From NCBI GenBank assembly GCA_934047225.1, contig CAKOHE010000091.1, positions 481,001 to 545,000 on the forward strand: a stretch of DNA of 64,000 bases, given 5' to 3'. This DNA comes from Ypsolopha sequella (taxonomy: Eukaryota > Arthropoda > Insecta > Lepidoptera > Ypsolophidae). Both the position numbers and the translations under genes were made by a program. A model generated the notes under the pieces. It was given only the letters and a program-made list of their open reading frames with translations. It ran no database searches and was not told the origin of the DNA. Every line of letters begins with the position of its first letter. Position 1 is the first letter of the stretch. Below are positions 57,229-64,000 of the stretch, in pieces.

Positions 57229-57249
57229 TTAGGTTAGGTTAGGTTAGGT
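57229..57249 (+). repeat. Telomere-type repeat (GGTTA)n
   Basis: About four units of GTTAG between the Harbinger-like element and a poly(T) run. Confidence 0.9.
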
Positions 57250-57656
57250 TTTTTTTTTTTTTTTTAATAACCCCATCTGATTGACAGGGTTTGACTTTAA
57301 GTCCAAGAACATTAATTTTCTTGACATTTTTATCTTTATTAATTATAATAATGTGACCCATCTGGGTTAAAAATGAAGTGGAAAGATGTTCCTCCGTCTT
57401 ATACATTTACATTACAGTACATGTGCCCTTCTGCAGGACTTATCTATTGTTAGTTTATTGTTTTTTTTTTTTTCGTTTCTTTTTCTGTCCTCTTTTTTTC
57501 ATGTCAGTATGTTTATATTTTTTTTATGTTTGGTTTGTTTTTTTTTTTTTTTCTGGTGTTAATTTCTTTAAATACACTTATTATATATTAATTCTAGTTT
57601 TACATCTTATACCTTATCACTAATTTGACGGAGGAACATCCTCTGAAATATTTCTA
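57250..57656 (-). mobile_element. Telomeric LINE (poly(A)-CCTAA family), 3' end, copy 1
   Basis: On the minus strand this is a 3' UTR with poly(A) directly followed by CCTAACC. Recognisable by GACGGAGGAACATCTTTCCA, ACCCAGATGGGTCACATTAT and CCCTGTCAATCAGATGGGGT. It is repeated at 58476-58885 and, in the other orientation and diverged, at 62160-62328. Its orientation relative to TTAGG is opposite to that of the family at 56236. The 81-codon plus-strand frame is a shadow in T-rich DNA. Confidence 0.75.
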
Positions 57657-57682
57657 TTAGGTTAGGTTAGGTTAGGTTAGGT
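57657..57682 (+). repeat. Telomere-type repeat (TTAGG)n
   Basis: Five TTAGG units followed by a T-run, the start of the next retroelement remnant. Confidence 0.9.
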
Positions 57683-57697
57683 TTTTTTTTTTTTTTA

Positions 57698-58219
57698 CAA
57701 AAAAAGGGTACCAGGTTCTGCGAGAGCGTAATGGTGCGGAAAGAGGAGGCTGAGCGGGAGAGGGAGAGGGCCAATCCCGCTCGAAGAAGGAGGCACCGAG
57801 GAGGAAGAGGTGACCACCTCCATACCGCCCAGTAGTTCGGGCATAGAATAAGACTACGGTATCCCCTGCCTGTCGTAAAAGGCGACTAAAAGGGGCTCCC
57901 GAGCTGCGGATGCGTGGGTTGGGGGCCCTTCGTATCTACTAAAAAGCTCCGGGAGGATGGCAGCACGATGTGGCCTCGTGCTGCCTTGGCACCGAGAGGG
58001 TGCAAGGGGAAGCAATACTCAGCTTCCCCAGGGAGGGCCGCAGACGCGGCGTTGCGCCAGAGGGGCACCGGTGCGTTCCACAGGAGATCCCGGAGCCCCT
58101 TGATTGGCGTGGAGGAAGGCCACCATCGGGTTTTAGCCGGTAAGAGTCCGGCATAACCTCTCCCGCTCCCCCAAGCCGGAAGGTATCCATGAAGGATTTC
58201 CCCATGTAAAAAAAAAAAA
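57698..58219 (+). mobile_element. Telomeric LINE (poly(A)-GGTTA family), 3' end, copy 2
   Basis: Longer 3' region: GGTACCAGGTTCTGCGAGAG, GGTATCCCCTGCCTGTCGTA then AAAGGCGACTAAAAGGGG, followed by the block shared with 56236-56500, poly(A) and GGTTAGG. The CCTGCCTGTCGTAAAAGGCG hairpin-like stretch is familiar from 3' ends of insect R1-clade LINEs. This copy provides the empty site for the LINE insertion at 59064. Confidence 0.8.
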
Positions 58220-58446
58220 GGTTAGGTTAGGTTAGGTTTTGTTGTACATGTAAAAAATAATTACATGCACATAAATAATATAAGCTCACTGCGTCCACGA
58301 AATCGTCATCCATCTCCTTTGTTGTCTACCAGCATACTGTGGAGAAAAGAGTTTGCGAAGCATGTGTGGCAGGTGCGCCAAATGTGTGTACAAAGTCGTC
58401 AAAGAAGTGTGCAAATAAGTGGACACATGTCTGGCGCCGGCATATG
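58220..58446. mobile_element. Telomeric repeats and Harbinger-like element, copy 2 (right part only)
   Basis: Four GGTTA units (58220-58238), then the right 210 bp of the Harbinger-like element (TTGTTGTACATGTAAAAAAT to GTCTGGCGCCGGCATATG). The left terminus is missing. A CATATGCCGGCGCCAGACAT end on the reverse strand shows the intact right terminus more clearly than copy 1. Confidence 0.6.
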
Positions 58447-58475
58447 GTTAGGTTAGGTTAGGTTAGGTTAGGTTA
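58447..58475 (+). repeat. Telomere-type repeat (GGTTA)n
   Basis: Six units, the last one mutated (GGTTATG), leading into a T-run. Confidence 0.9.
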
Positions 58476-58885
58476 TGTTTTTTTTTTTTTTTTTAATAAC
58501 CCCATCTGATTGACAGGGTTTGACTTAAAGTCCAAGAATATTAATTCTCTTGACATTTTTATCTTTATGAATTATAATAATGTGACCCATCTGGGTTAAA
58601 AATGAAGTGGAAAGATGTTCCTCCGTCTTATACATTTACATTACATTACATGTGCTCTTCTGCAGGACTTATCTATTGTTAGTTTATTGTTTTTTTTTTT
58701 TTCGTTTCTATTTCTGTCCTCTTTTTTTCATGTCAGTATGTTTATATTTTTTTTATTTTTGGTTTGTTTTTTTTTTTTTTTCTGGTGTTAATTTCTTTAA
58801 ATACACTTTTTATATATTAATTCTAGTTTTACATCTTATACCTTATCACTAATTTGACGGAGGGACATCCTCTGAAATATTTCTA
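58476..58885 (-). mobile_element. Telomeric LINE (poly(A)-CCTAA family), 3' end, copy 2
   Basis: Nearly identical to 57250-57656. Both copies are followed by a few TTAGG units and then by the GGTTA-family 3' end, so the two elements form a block repeated as a unit (57229-58219 and 58447-60065). Confidence 0.75.
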
Positions 58886-58931
58886 TTAGGTTAGGTTAGG
58901 TTAAGTTAGGCTAGGTTTTTTTTTTTTTTTT

Positions 58932-60065
58932 TCTTTTTAAAAAAAAAAAGGATACCAGATTCTGCGAGAGCGTAATGGTGCGGAAAGAGGAGGCTGAGCG
59001 GGAGAGGGAGAGGGCCAATCCCGCTCGAAGGAGGAGGCACCGAGGAGGAAGAGGTGACCACCTACTTCTTTTTATCAAACATAAAATATTAACTGTAATT
59101 AATTTATACATTTATATGATATCAATCAAAATTTTTAGAAGTAAACACAAATACAACCTTGTTGGTGACATACAGATACACCTCTTAAGGAATAATAATA
59201 ATCTTATTTTACCTACTCCTAATTATGGAGCCTTTCACAAAAATTTAAATTATACAGGACCAAAGATATTTAATGCACTGAACAAAGATATTAAAAACTG
59301 TGATAATATTAATGTATTTTCTAGGAAACTTAAGACTTTTCTATTGGAACAACCTTTTTATAATTTAAATGAGTTCTATACTGCAATGATATAATGTTAA
59401 TTTAAATGAGTTCTTTGATTGATATAATATGCACTATTTTGACTTGCTTATGCTATTAATTTCTTTATTTCTATGACATAATTTCTTTATTATTCTTAAT
59501 ATTCTTTAATTTATTGTAATTAAGACTGATGTATACTGTAATTTATTTAGATTTAAGTTCATACCTTTTACGTTTTTGCATGCCTTAATACAACACACTC
59601 TTGTATATGGCTTTGTATTTCTGCAAATAAATGATTCTTATTCTTATTCTTATTCTTATTCCATACCGCCCAGTAGTTCGGGCATAGAATAAGACTACGG
59701 TATCCCCTGCCTGTCGTAAAAGGCGACTTAAAGGGGCTCCCGAGCTGCGGATGCGTGGGGTGGGGGCCCTTCGTATCTACTAAACAGCTACGGGAGGATG
59801 GCAGCACGATGTGGTCTCGTGCTGCCTTGGCACCGAGAGGGTGCATGGGGAAGCAATACTCAGCTTCCCCAGGGAGGGCCGCAGACGCGGCGTTGCGCCA
59901 GAGGGGCACCGGTGCGTTCCACAGGAGATCCCGGAGACCCTTGATTGGCGTGGAGGAAGGCCACCATGGGGTTTTAGCCAGTAAGAGTCCGGCATAACCT
60001 CTCCCGCTCCCCCAAGCCGGAAGGTATCCATGAAGGATTTCCCCATGTAAAAAAAAAAAAAAAAA
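58932..60065 (+). mobile_element. Telomeric LINE (poly(A)-GGTTA family), 3' end, copy 3, interrupted
   Basis: Same sequence as 57698-58219, split by a 591-bp LINE fragment at 59064-59654. Resumes with CCATACCGCCCAGTAGTTCG and ends in poly(A)-GGTTAGG at 60048-60075. Preceded by TTAGG units at 58886-58916 and a T-run/A-run. Confidence 0.8.
59064..59654 (+). pseudogene. CR1-type LINE 3' fragment inserted in telomeric LINE sequence
   Basis: Encodes only the C-terminal end of an RT (NLVGDIQIHLLRNNNN, PTPNYGAFHKNLNYTGPKIF, INVFSRKLKTFLLEQ) to a stop at 59392. A 3' UTR follows, ending AATAAATGATTCTTATTC with TTATTC repeats. Comparison with the empty site at 57811-57830 (GACCACCTCCATACC) defines the ends exactly and shows no target duplication. 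A very short 5'-truncated copy. Confidence 0.8.
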
Positions 60066-60078
60066 GGTTAGGTTAGGT

Positions 60079-60806
60079 AAAGTTTTTTTTTTTTTTATAA
60101 ATGAAAGGTTTTGCTATGGGATAAGATCTCCCATACCATTTTTTTGTTGCTGTTTGTTTTTTGTGTTTACTTTATTTTATTAATTATCGCTCCTTAAAAC
60201 TATCAGATACATGCTTCTACCGTAAACAAAGACCCTTATATATACATACATAAAACTTAAGAACTACATATAAAGATATGTATATACTTTTTTTTTTTTT
60301 TGTTTTCATTTTTTGTTTTTTATTAATTTTTTTTTTTTTTTTACTATTTATTTAGTTATTATTATTATTATTATGATTTTTATTATAATTAATATATATA
60401 TATATTTTTTTAATATGTATATATATTTTTTTAAAACATGCTTAATATTAAGAGATAATTGAGAGGTTATATAACATTAAGCTCAGAAGTATTTTTGGTT
60501 GACGCTAAACCATTCGCTGCTCAGGCGCCCGTGTGTCACCTGCGCAGCTCTTTAGCATCGCGTCAGCAACAGCCATGTCACTGTTTCGCATAGCCATTTT
60601 TAAGTTATATTCATGGATTTTACCGGTCTCCGCTGACAGGGCGTTCAAGATGATGTGAACTATGGCGTCATTTTCACGGCGAACTGTGTAGTACACACAG
60701 CTGCCGGTGTGTCTGGACACCGCCACGACCGCGTGTTTTTTTTTGCAGGTTCTTTTTTGCAGTTCTTACGATAACCACTCTCTCCCACGTTAGTCCCTGA
60801 GCTTTT
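60079..60806 (-). mobile_element. Telomeric LINE (poly(A)-CCTAA family), longer 3' end with ORF end
   Basis: Minus-strand element: poly(A) (T-run at 60079-60098) next to CCTAACC, an AT-rich 3' UTR of about 400 bp, and the end of an ORF at 60505-60740. It is truncated at 60806 against TTAGG repeats. Confidence 0.65.
60505..60740 (-). pseudogene. C-terminal end of a telomeric LINE protein
   Basis: The open frame (AVSRHTGSCVYYTVRREN, IVHIILNALSAETGKIHEYN, MAMRNSDMAVADAMLKSC, stop after RAPEQRMV) runs into a 3' UTR and poly(A). There is no genuine ATG; it is the tail of a longer, 5'-truncated ORF. It does not resemble the zinc-finger end of RT proteins. I infer that it may be the terminus of the long extension seen at 62432-64000, because both belong to the family oriented poly(A)-CCTAA. 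Confidence 0.45.
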
Positions 60807-60836
60807 TAGGTTAGGTTAGGTTAGGTTAGGTTAGGT
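60807..60836 (+). repeat. Telomere-type repeat (TTAGG)6
   Basis: Six uninterrupted units. Confidence 0.95.
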
Positions 60837-60928
60837 TTTTTTTTTTTTTTTTTTTAATATAATACAATCACCTTTTTGATTGTCAGGCTCTCCCCTGACT
60901 TGGGTGGTCAGAGGCCTTTTAATCTATT
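60837..60928 (-). mobile_element. Very short telomeric LINE 3' stub
   Basis: T-run then AATACAATCACCTTTTTGAT and GATTGTCAGGCTCTCCCCTG, i.e. 3' UTR plus poly(A) on the minus strand, between two TTAGG tracts. About 90 bp long. Confidence 0.6.
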
Positions 60929-60997
60929 GGTTAGGTTAGGTTAGGTTAGGTTAGGTAAGGTTAGGTTAGGTTAGGTTAGGTTAGGTTAGGTTAGGTT
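60929..60997 (+). repeat. Telomere-type repeat (GGTTA)n, longest plus-oriented tract
   Basis: About 13-14 units with a single GGTAAGG variant. Confidence 0.95.
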
Positions 60998-61084
60998 TCA
61001 CTTTGATATTTAAGTTTTTTCTATTTTTAATGACTTTTTGTGTGGAGCGACGAGGTGTATAGTATGGAGTTTCGAGCAGTACTG
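60998..61084 (-). mobile_element. 87-bp insert between TTAGG tracts
   Basis: On the minus strand it starts CAGTACTGCTCGAAACTCC directly after CCTAACC. The first 12-16 bp equal the start of the LINE ORF at 62432 (CCTAACCCAGTACTGC). Probably another fragment of the CCTAA family. Confidence 0.4.
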
Positions 61085-61119
61085 GGTTAGGTTAGGTTAG
61101 GTTAGGTTAGGTTAGGTTA
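61085..61119 (+). repeat. Telomere-type repeat (GGTTA)7
   Basis: Last plus-oriented tract before the change of orientation. Confidence 0.95.
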
Positions 61120-61730
61120 GCGCCAGACATGTGTCCACTTATTTGAACACTCGAGTGGACACACTCTGTGGCACGAGACTTTGTCTATGTGTTCCAAAGT
61201 TTGTACACAGATTTGCACTTTGCCCAGCGGTATCGGTTTCTTAGCGCACATCAAAGGAATGTGTTCAAATAAGTGCGTAGCCTGCCACACTATTTGCAAA
61301 GACCAGTTGCGCGAGCGCCGTTGTACGGAACGGTTGGGTAAGACACTACGTGCTTGATTCTGGATTCTCTGAAACAAGTAAAAATAATTCCATCAAGAAT
61401 ATTCCGTCAAGTCTCGCTCTCGATATGTACCTAGAGCCACGACTAGGGCATGCACCCGGGTATATAAAATTACTTTATTCAATAAATACACATATGCAAA
61501 GTAAATGTATTGAAATAACAATTAAAATTCATCAAATATCTATACATACCTTGTTCTTTTACGATACATTTCACACATCCATTCACGCCTTCTTCTCGGA
61601 CGTTTCGATATATTTTGTTGTACATGTAAAAAATAATTACATGCACATAAATAATATAAGCTCACTGCGTCCACGAAATCGTCGTCCATCTCCTTTGTTG
61701 TCTACCAGCATACTGTGGAGAAAAGAGTTT
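61120..61730. mobile_element. Harbinger-like element, copy 3 (right end lost)
   Basis: Near-identical to 56533-57120 from GCGCCAGACATGTGTCCACT to CTGTGGAGAAAAGAGTT. It then stops abruptly at a CCTAA tract of the opposite orientation. The right inverted terminus is missing. Confidence 0.6.
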
Positions 61731-61805
61731 TAACCTAACCTAACCTAACCTAACCTAACCTAACCTAACCTAACCTAACCTAACCTAACCTAACCTAACC
61801 TAACC
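61731..61805 (-). repeat. Telomere-type repeat (CCTAA)n, inverted orientation
   Basis: About 14 perfect CCTAA units on the plus strand, opposite to all tracts before 61119. Confidence 0.97.
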
Positions 61806-62328
61806 TTATTTTATAATTGTTTTCTTTTACTTTAAAATGCTTAATTAGTTAATTAGATAATATCTTTTTGTTAATTAATATAGTGTTTGGGGAAGGCTCC
61901 TCCGTTACTAGAACTATAAGTTAAAAAAAAATGTAAACGTGTAGAATAATTAGCGTAAGAAATTGTAAACCTGAGCAATAAGTATAAAAATGCAATAAAA
62001 ATATATATATATATATATATATATATAATACAAATAACACCATAAAAAAAAATAAAAAAATAAAAAAAAAATTAAAAGAAAGAAAAAAAAAAAAAAGCAA
62101 GAGAACATAGACAAAAGAGTTTTAAATGAAAAGCCATCTATTATTAAGTAAATACTTAAGACGGAGGACCCCCCCCCCTAATTTTTCTTTGACAAATTAA
62201 TTATAATGCCCATTTGGGTCACTTTCAAAAATTAAATCCTTAAGATAAAAAGGTCACGAAAGTTAATATTCGTGGTCCCTTGTACAAAATCAAAATTTGA
62301 TTTTTTTCCAAAAAAAAAAAAAAAAAAA
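61806..62328 (+). mobile_element. Telomeric LINE (poly(A)-CCTAA family), 3' end in plus orientation
   Basis: AT-rich 3' UTR with an (AT)n run at about 62000-62028. AAGACGGAGGACC and CCCATTTGGGTCAC correspond to the CCTAA-family 3' end at 57250-57656. It ends in a poly(A) run of about 21 immediately before CCTAACC. The orientation relative to the repeats is conserved although both are flipped. Confidence 0.7.
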
Positions 62329-62434
62329 AAACCTAACCTAACCTTACCTAACCTAACCTAACCTAACACAACATAACCTAACCTAACCTAACCTAACCTA
62401 ACCTAACCTAATCTAACCTTACCTAACCTAACCC
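62329..62434 (-). repeat. Telomere-type repeat (CCTAA)n with variants
   Basis: About 20 units including variants (CCTTACC, CACAACATAA, AATCTAACC), so this tract is not freshly made by telomerase. Confidence 0.95.
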
Positions 62435-64000
62435 AGTACTGCCAGTAACCCAGTTCTCGTCCGGAGAACAAAACTGACACACAGACAAGTGCAAGCCTTG
62501 ACAGGACACGGGGGCATGGCGGAGTATTTGCACCGGTTTCAGCTGAAAAGCAGTCCCGGCTGTGAATGCGACCCTGACACTAGTGAGTCGATATGGCATC
62601 TCTTACTGGACTGCCCTCGTTTCGCGATTGCCCGAATGGAACTAGAATACCGGCTGAACACCAAGCTGGAAAAAGCCGAACTGCGGAACATCATCGCAGA
62701 TAAAGACAACATAACGCTCCTCCTTGAATTCGTAGAAAACACCATGCGAATCGCGGCCAAGAGGAACTCAACACCTGACTTAACCCCCATAAAACCAACA
62801 CAACTCACACAACAACCACAACAACCGATAGACTACCCGATGCCAGCGGAGTACCAGCTTCTAAATTCCGGTGAAGCAGGTGTCCCTGGCATAAGGCTCA
62901 AAGGGGTAGCGACGTTCATGGACGACAGCACCGAGAGACTCGGAGTCTGCTTTTGCAACGCGATGGCAAAAAACACCGTTACAATCTCACCTGGCCTAGC
63001 TCTCCTTTTGAAGGGGAGCAATTTCAAGGCAACGATGAGGCGGAAGGTATTTGAAGCACTCGCAGTAGTCACTGCAGCAAGTCACCGCTGCAGAATAGTG
63101 CGAACAAACAACAAAATAATAGCACTATTCGTAGCCGGCGACGAAGTCTCCGAATTCGCCCAGGCATGCTCGATGCTTTCCAGCCTAGCAGCCATTGACG
63201 GACCGCCTAAGAAAATCAGTGTGGATGCTATGGTGGTGGCTTACATTAAAGCTGAAGCGGAAGATTACTTGGGCATCGTCAGAGCTTCAAGTAAACACGA
63301 GATGGTGGTCTACGAGGACAGGGGCCAAAACCTCAGTCACCTGAAACCGTACCGTCTCGATGGAACTTCCAACCCCATCGACAGCTGGGGCCACCCCATA
63401 GTAAGCCCGGAGCTTAGTGGTTCGGAAAGGCTGCAAGAGAAAATAGCAGGCGAGAGGCAGCCGACGCGTCGTGCAGAGGATTCTGAGGGAGTGTTGGCGT
63501 CCATGACCAAGGCAGCAATCGGTTGTTTCACACACATTGCATCCAAAATTCACAAACACACACACACAGGCACTTCTCCAAGAATCACACCTTCATCGGG
63601 AAAAGATGGAATAACTACCCGCAAAACACCAACAAAGGCCAACATGGGCCTGGTCGACCTTCCGGAACTCGTAACACCTGTGGATCCATCGGACCACTTG
63701 TCCAACGCACTTCTCGAGTACATGGCAATGCTCAAAGGCACAATCGTCTCAAAACAAGAAACCTGCCGGTCAATCCTCCAAGCCTATCGTCGGGGGAATG
63801 AGCGATTGCTTAATGTTAAACTCGAGGAGTGCGACGCGGCGGTGTACAATAACGCCACCTCCCAAGTTTTGGGTGGAATCATGACGGGAGAGTACATGGT
63901 CGCGTTCAATGGTACTGGTGGTTTTGTGGAACTTGACAGTGACGAGTCAACCAGGAAAGGCAAACCAGTGTTTACCACTCCACCAAACGATCCCATTGTT
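62432..64000 (+). CDS. R1-type telomeric LINE ORF2 C-terminus with long extension (partial)
   Basis: An open frame of 523 codons without a stop up to the window edge; the first in-frame ATG is at 62516. Residues about 5-75 (NPVLVRRTKLTHRQVQALTG, HGGMAEYLHRFQLKSSPGC, ECDPDTSESIWHLLLDCP) are the end of the RNase H-like region and the C-x-C...H-x4-C motif. This closes ORF2 proteins of R1-clade LINEs. Normally ORF2 ends soon after. Here about 400 more residues follow, including KGVATFMDDSTERLGVCFCN, ALLLKGSNFKATMRRKVFEA, KKISVDAMVVAYIKAEAEDY and GGIMTGEYMVAFNGTGGF. I recognise no domain in them. The 5' end is truncated against CCTAA repeats, consistent with a telomere-inserted LINE. The frame is intact and codon use is GC-richer than its surroundings. 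Confidence 0.7.

Noticed and set aside
57378..57623. 81-codon Phe/Tyr-rich ORF (also at 58607-58852)
   Set aside because: Product of T-rich DNA on the strand opposite the LINE 3' UTR; no ATG start.
61731..61805. CCTAA tract as the true chromosome end
   Set aside because: Sequence continues for more than 2 kb on both sides with other elements and the neighbouring tracts carry variants, so this is internal or subtelomeric, not a terminus.
62539..63996. Several minus-strand ORFs at the right end
   Set aside because: They are antisense to a continuous 523-codon plus-strand frame that contains R1-type LINE motifs and simply lacks a stop inside the window.

Overview
The window reads as nuclear DNA of an insect, most likely a moth or butterfly. 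It is AT-rich and packed with transposable elements. Near the right end it holds telomere-type TTAGG repeats interleaved with poly(A)-tailed LINE ends that sit in those repeats, which is how the lepidopteran TRAS/SART telomeric retrotransposons are arranged. Lepidopteran-type dispersed repeats and Helitrons are also present. I see no bacterial operon, no rRNA or tRNA gene and no convincing single-copy host gene; nearly all coding potential is transposon-derived or belongs to one giant zinc-finger array.

Layout. 1-6341: AT-rich, mostly unassigned, with a candidate MITE (1124-1679), a DIRS-terminus foldback (4064-4412) and a degenerate 82-bp satellite (4885-5700). 6342-16995: two apparently identical 5,327-bp tandem copies, each carrying a decayed DIRS-like retrotransposon 5' half (minus strand), a 5'-truncated CR1/Jockey-type LINE end (plus strand) and the left part of a Transib transposon. 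15766-19173: a complete Transib element inserted in that LINE. It has a 5-bp target duplication, ends starting CACGGTG, and a 700-aa RAG1-related transposase with both catalytic Asp, the catalytic Glu and the zinc ligands. 19174-34130: LINE remainder, dispersed repeats, a 3.3-kb inverted-repeat element, a Helitron fragment, a LINE RT and microsatellites. 34132-46370: about 136 C2H2 zinc fingers on the minus strand in two alternating types (171-bp dimer), broken by about a dozen stops and one TTAA-inserted piggyBac-type MITE. 46420-54050: unassigned DNA, then a decayed piggyBac transposase split by a LINE with a 6-bp target duplication, then exon-like blocks. 54061-56235: a Ty3/gypsy gag-pol remnant, cut off by a telomeric LINE 3' end. 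56236-64000: subtelomere-like mosaic of short TTAGG tracts, 3' ends of two telomeric LINE families lying in opposite orientation to the repeats, Harbinger-like elements, and an open frame leaving the window in which the C-terminal region of an R1-type LINE is followed by about 400 aa that I do not recognise.

Functionally this is a graveyard and nursery of mobile DNA rather than a pathway. The Transib transposase plus its long inverted termini is the one element that looks structurally complete. The zinc-finger array behaves like a coding-derived satellite. The telomeric part documents target-site-specific retrotransposons layered into TTAGG repeats and then rearranged.
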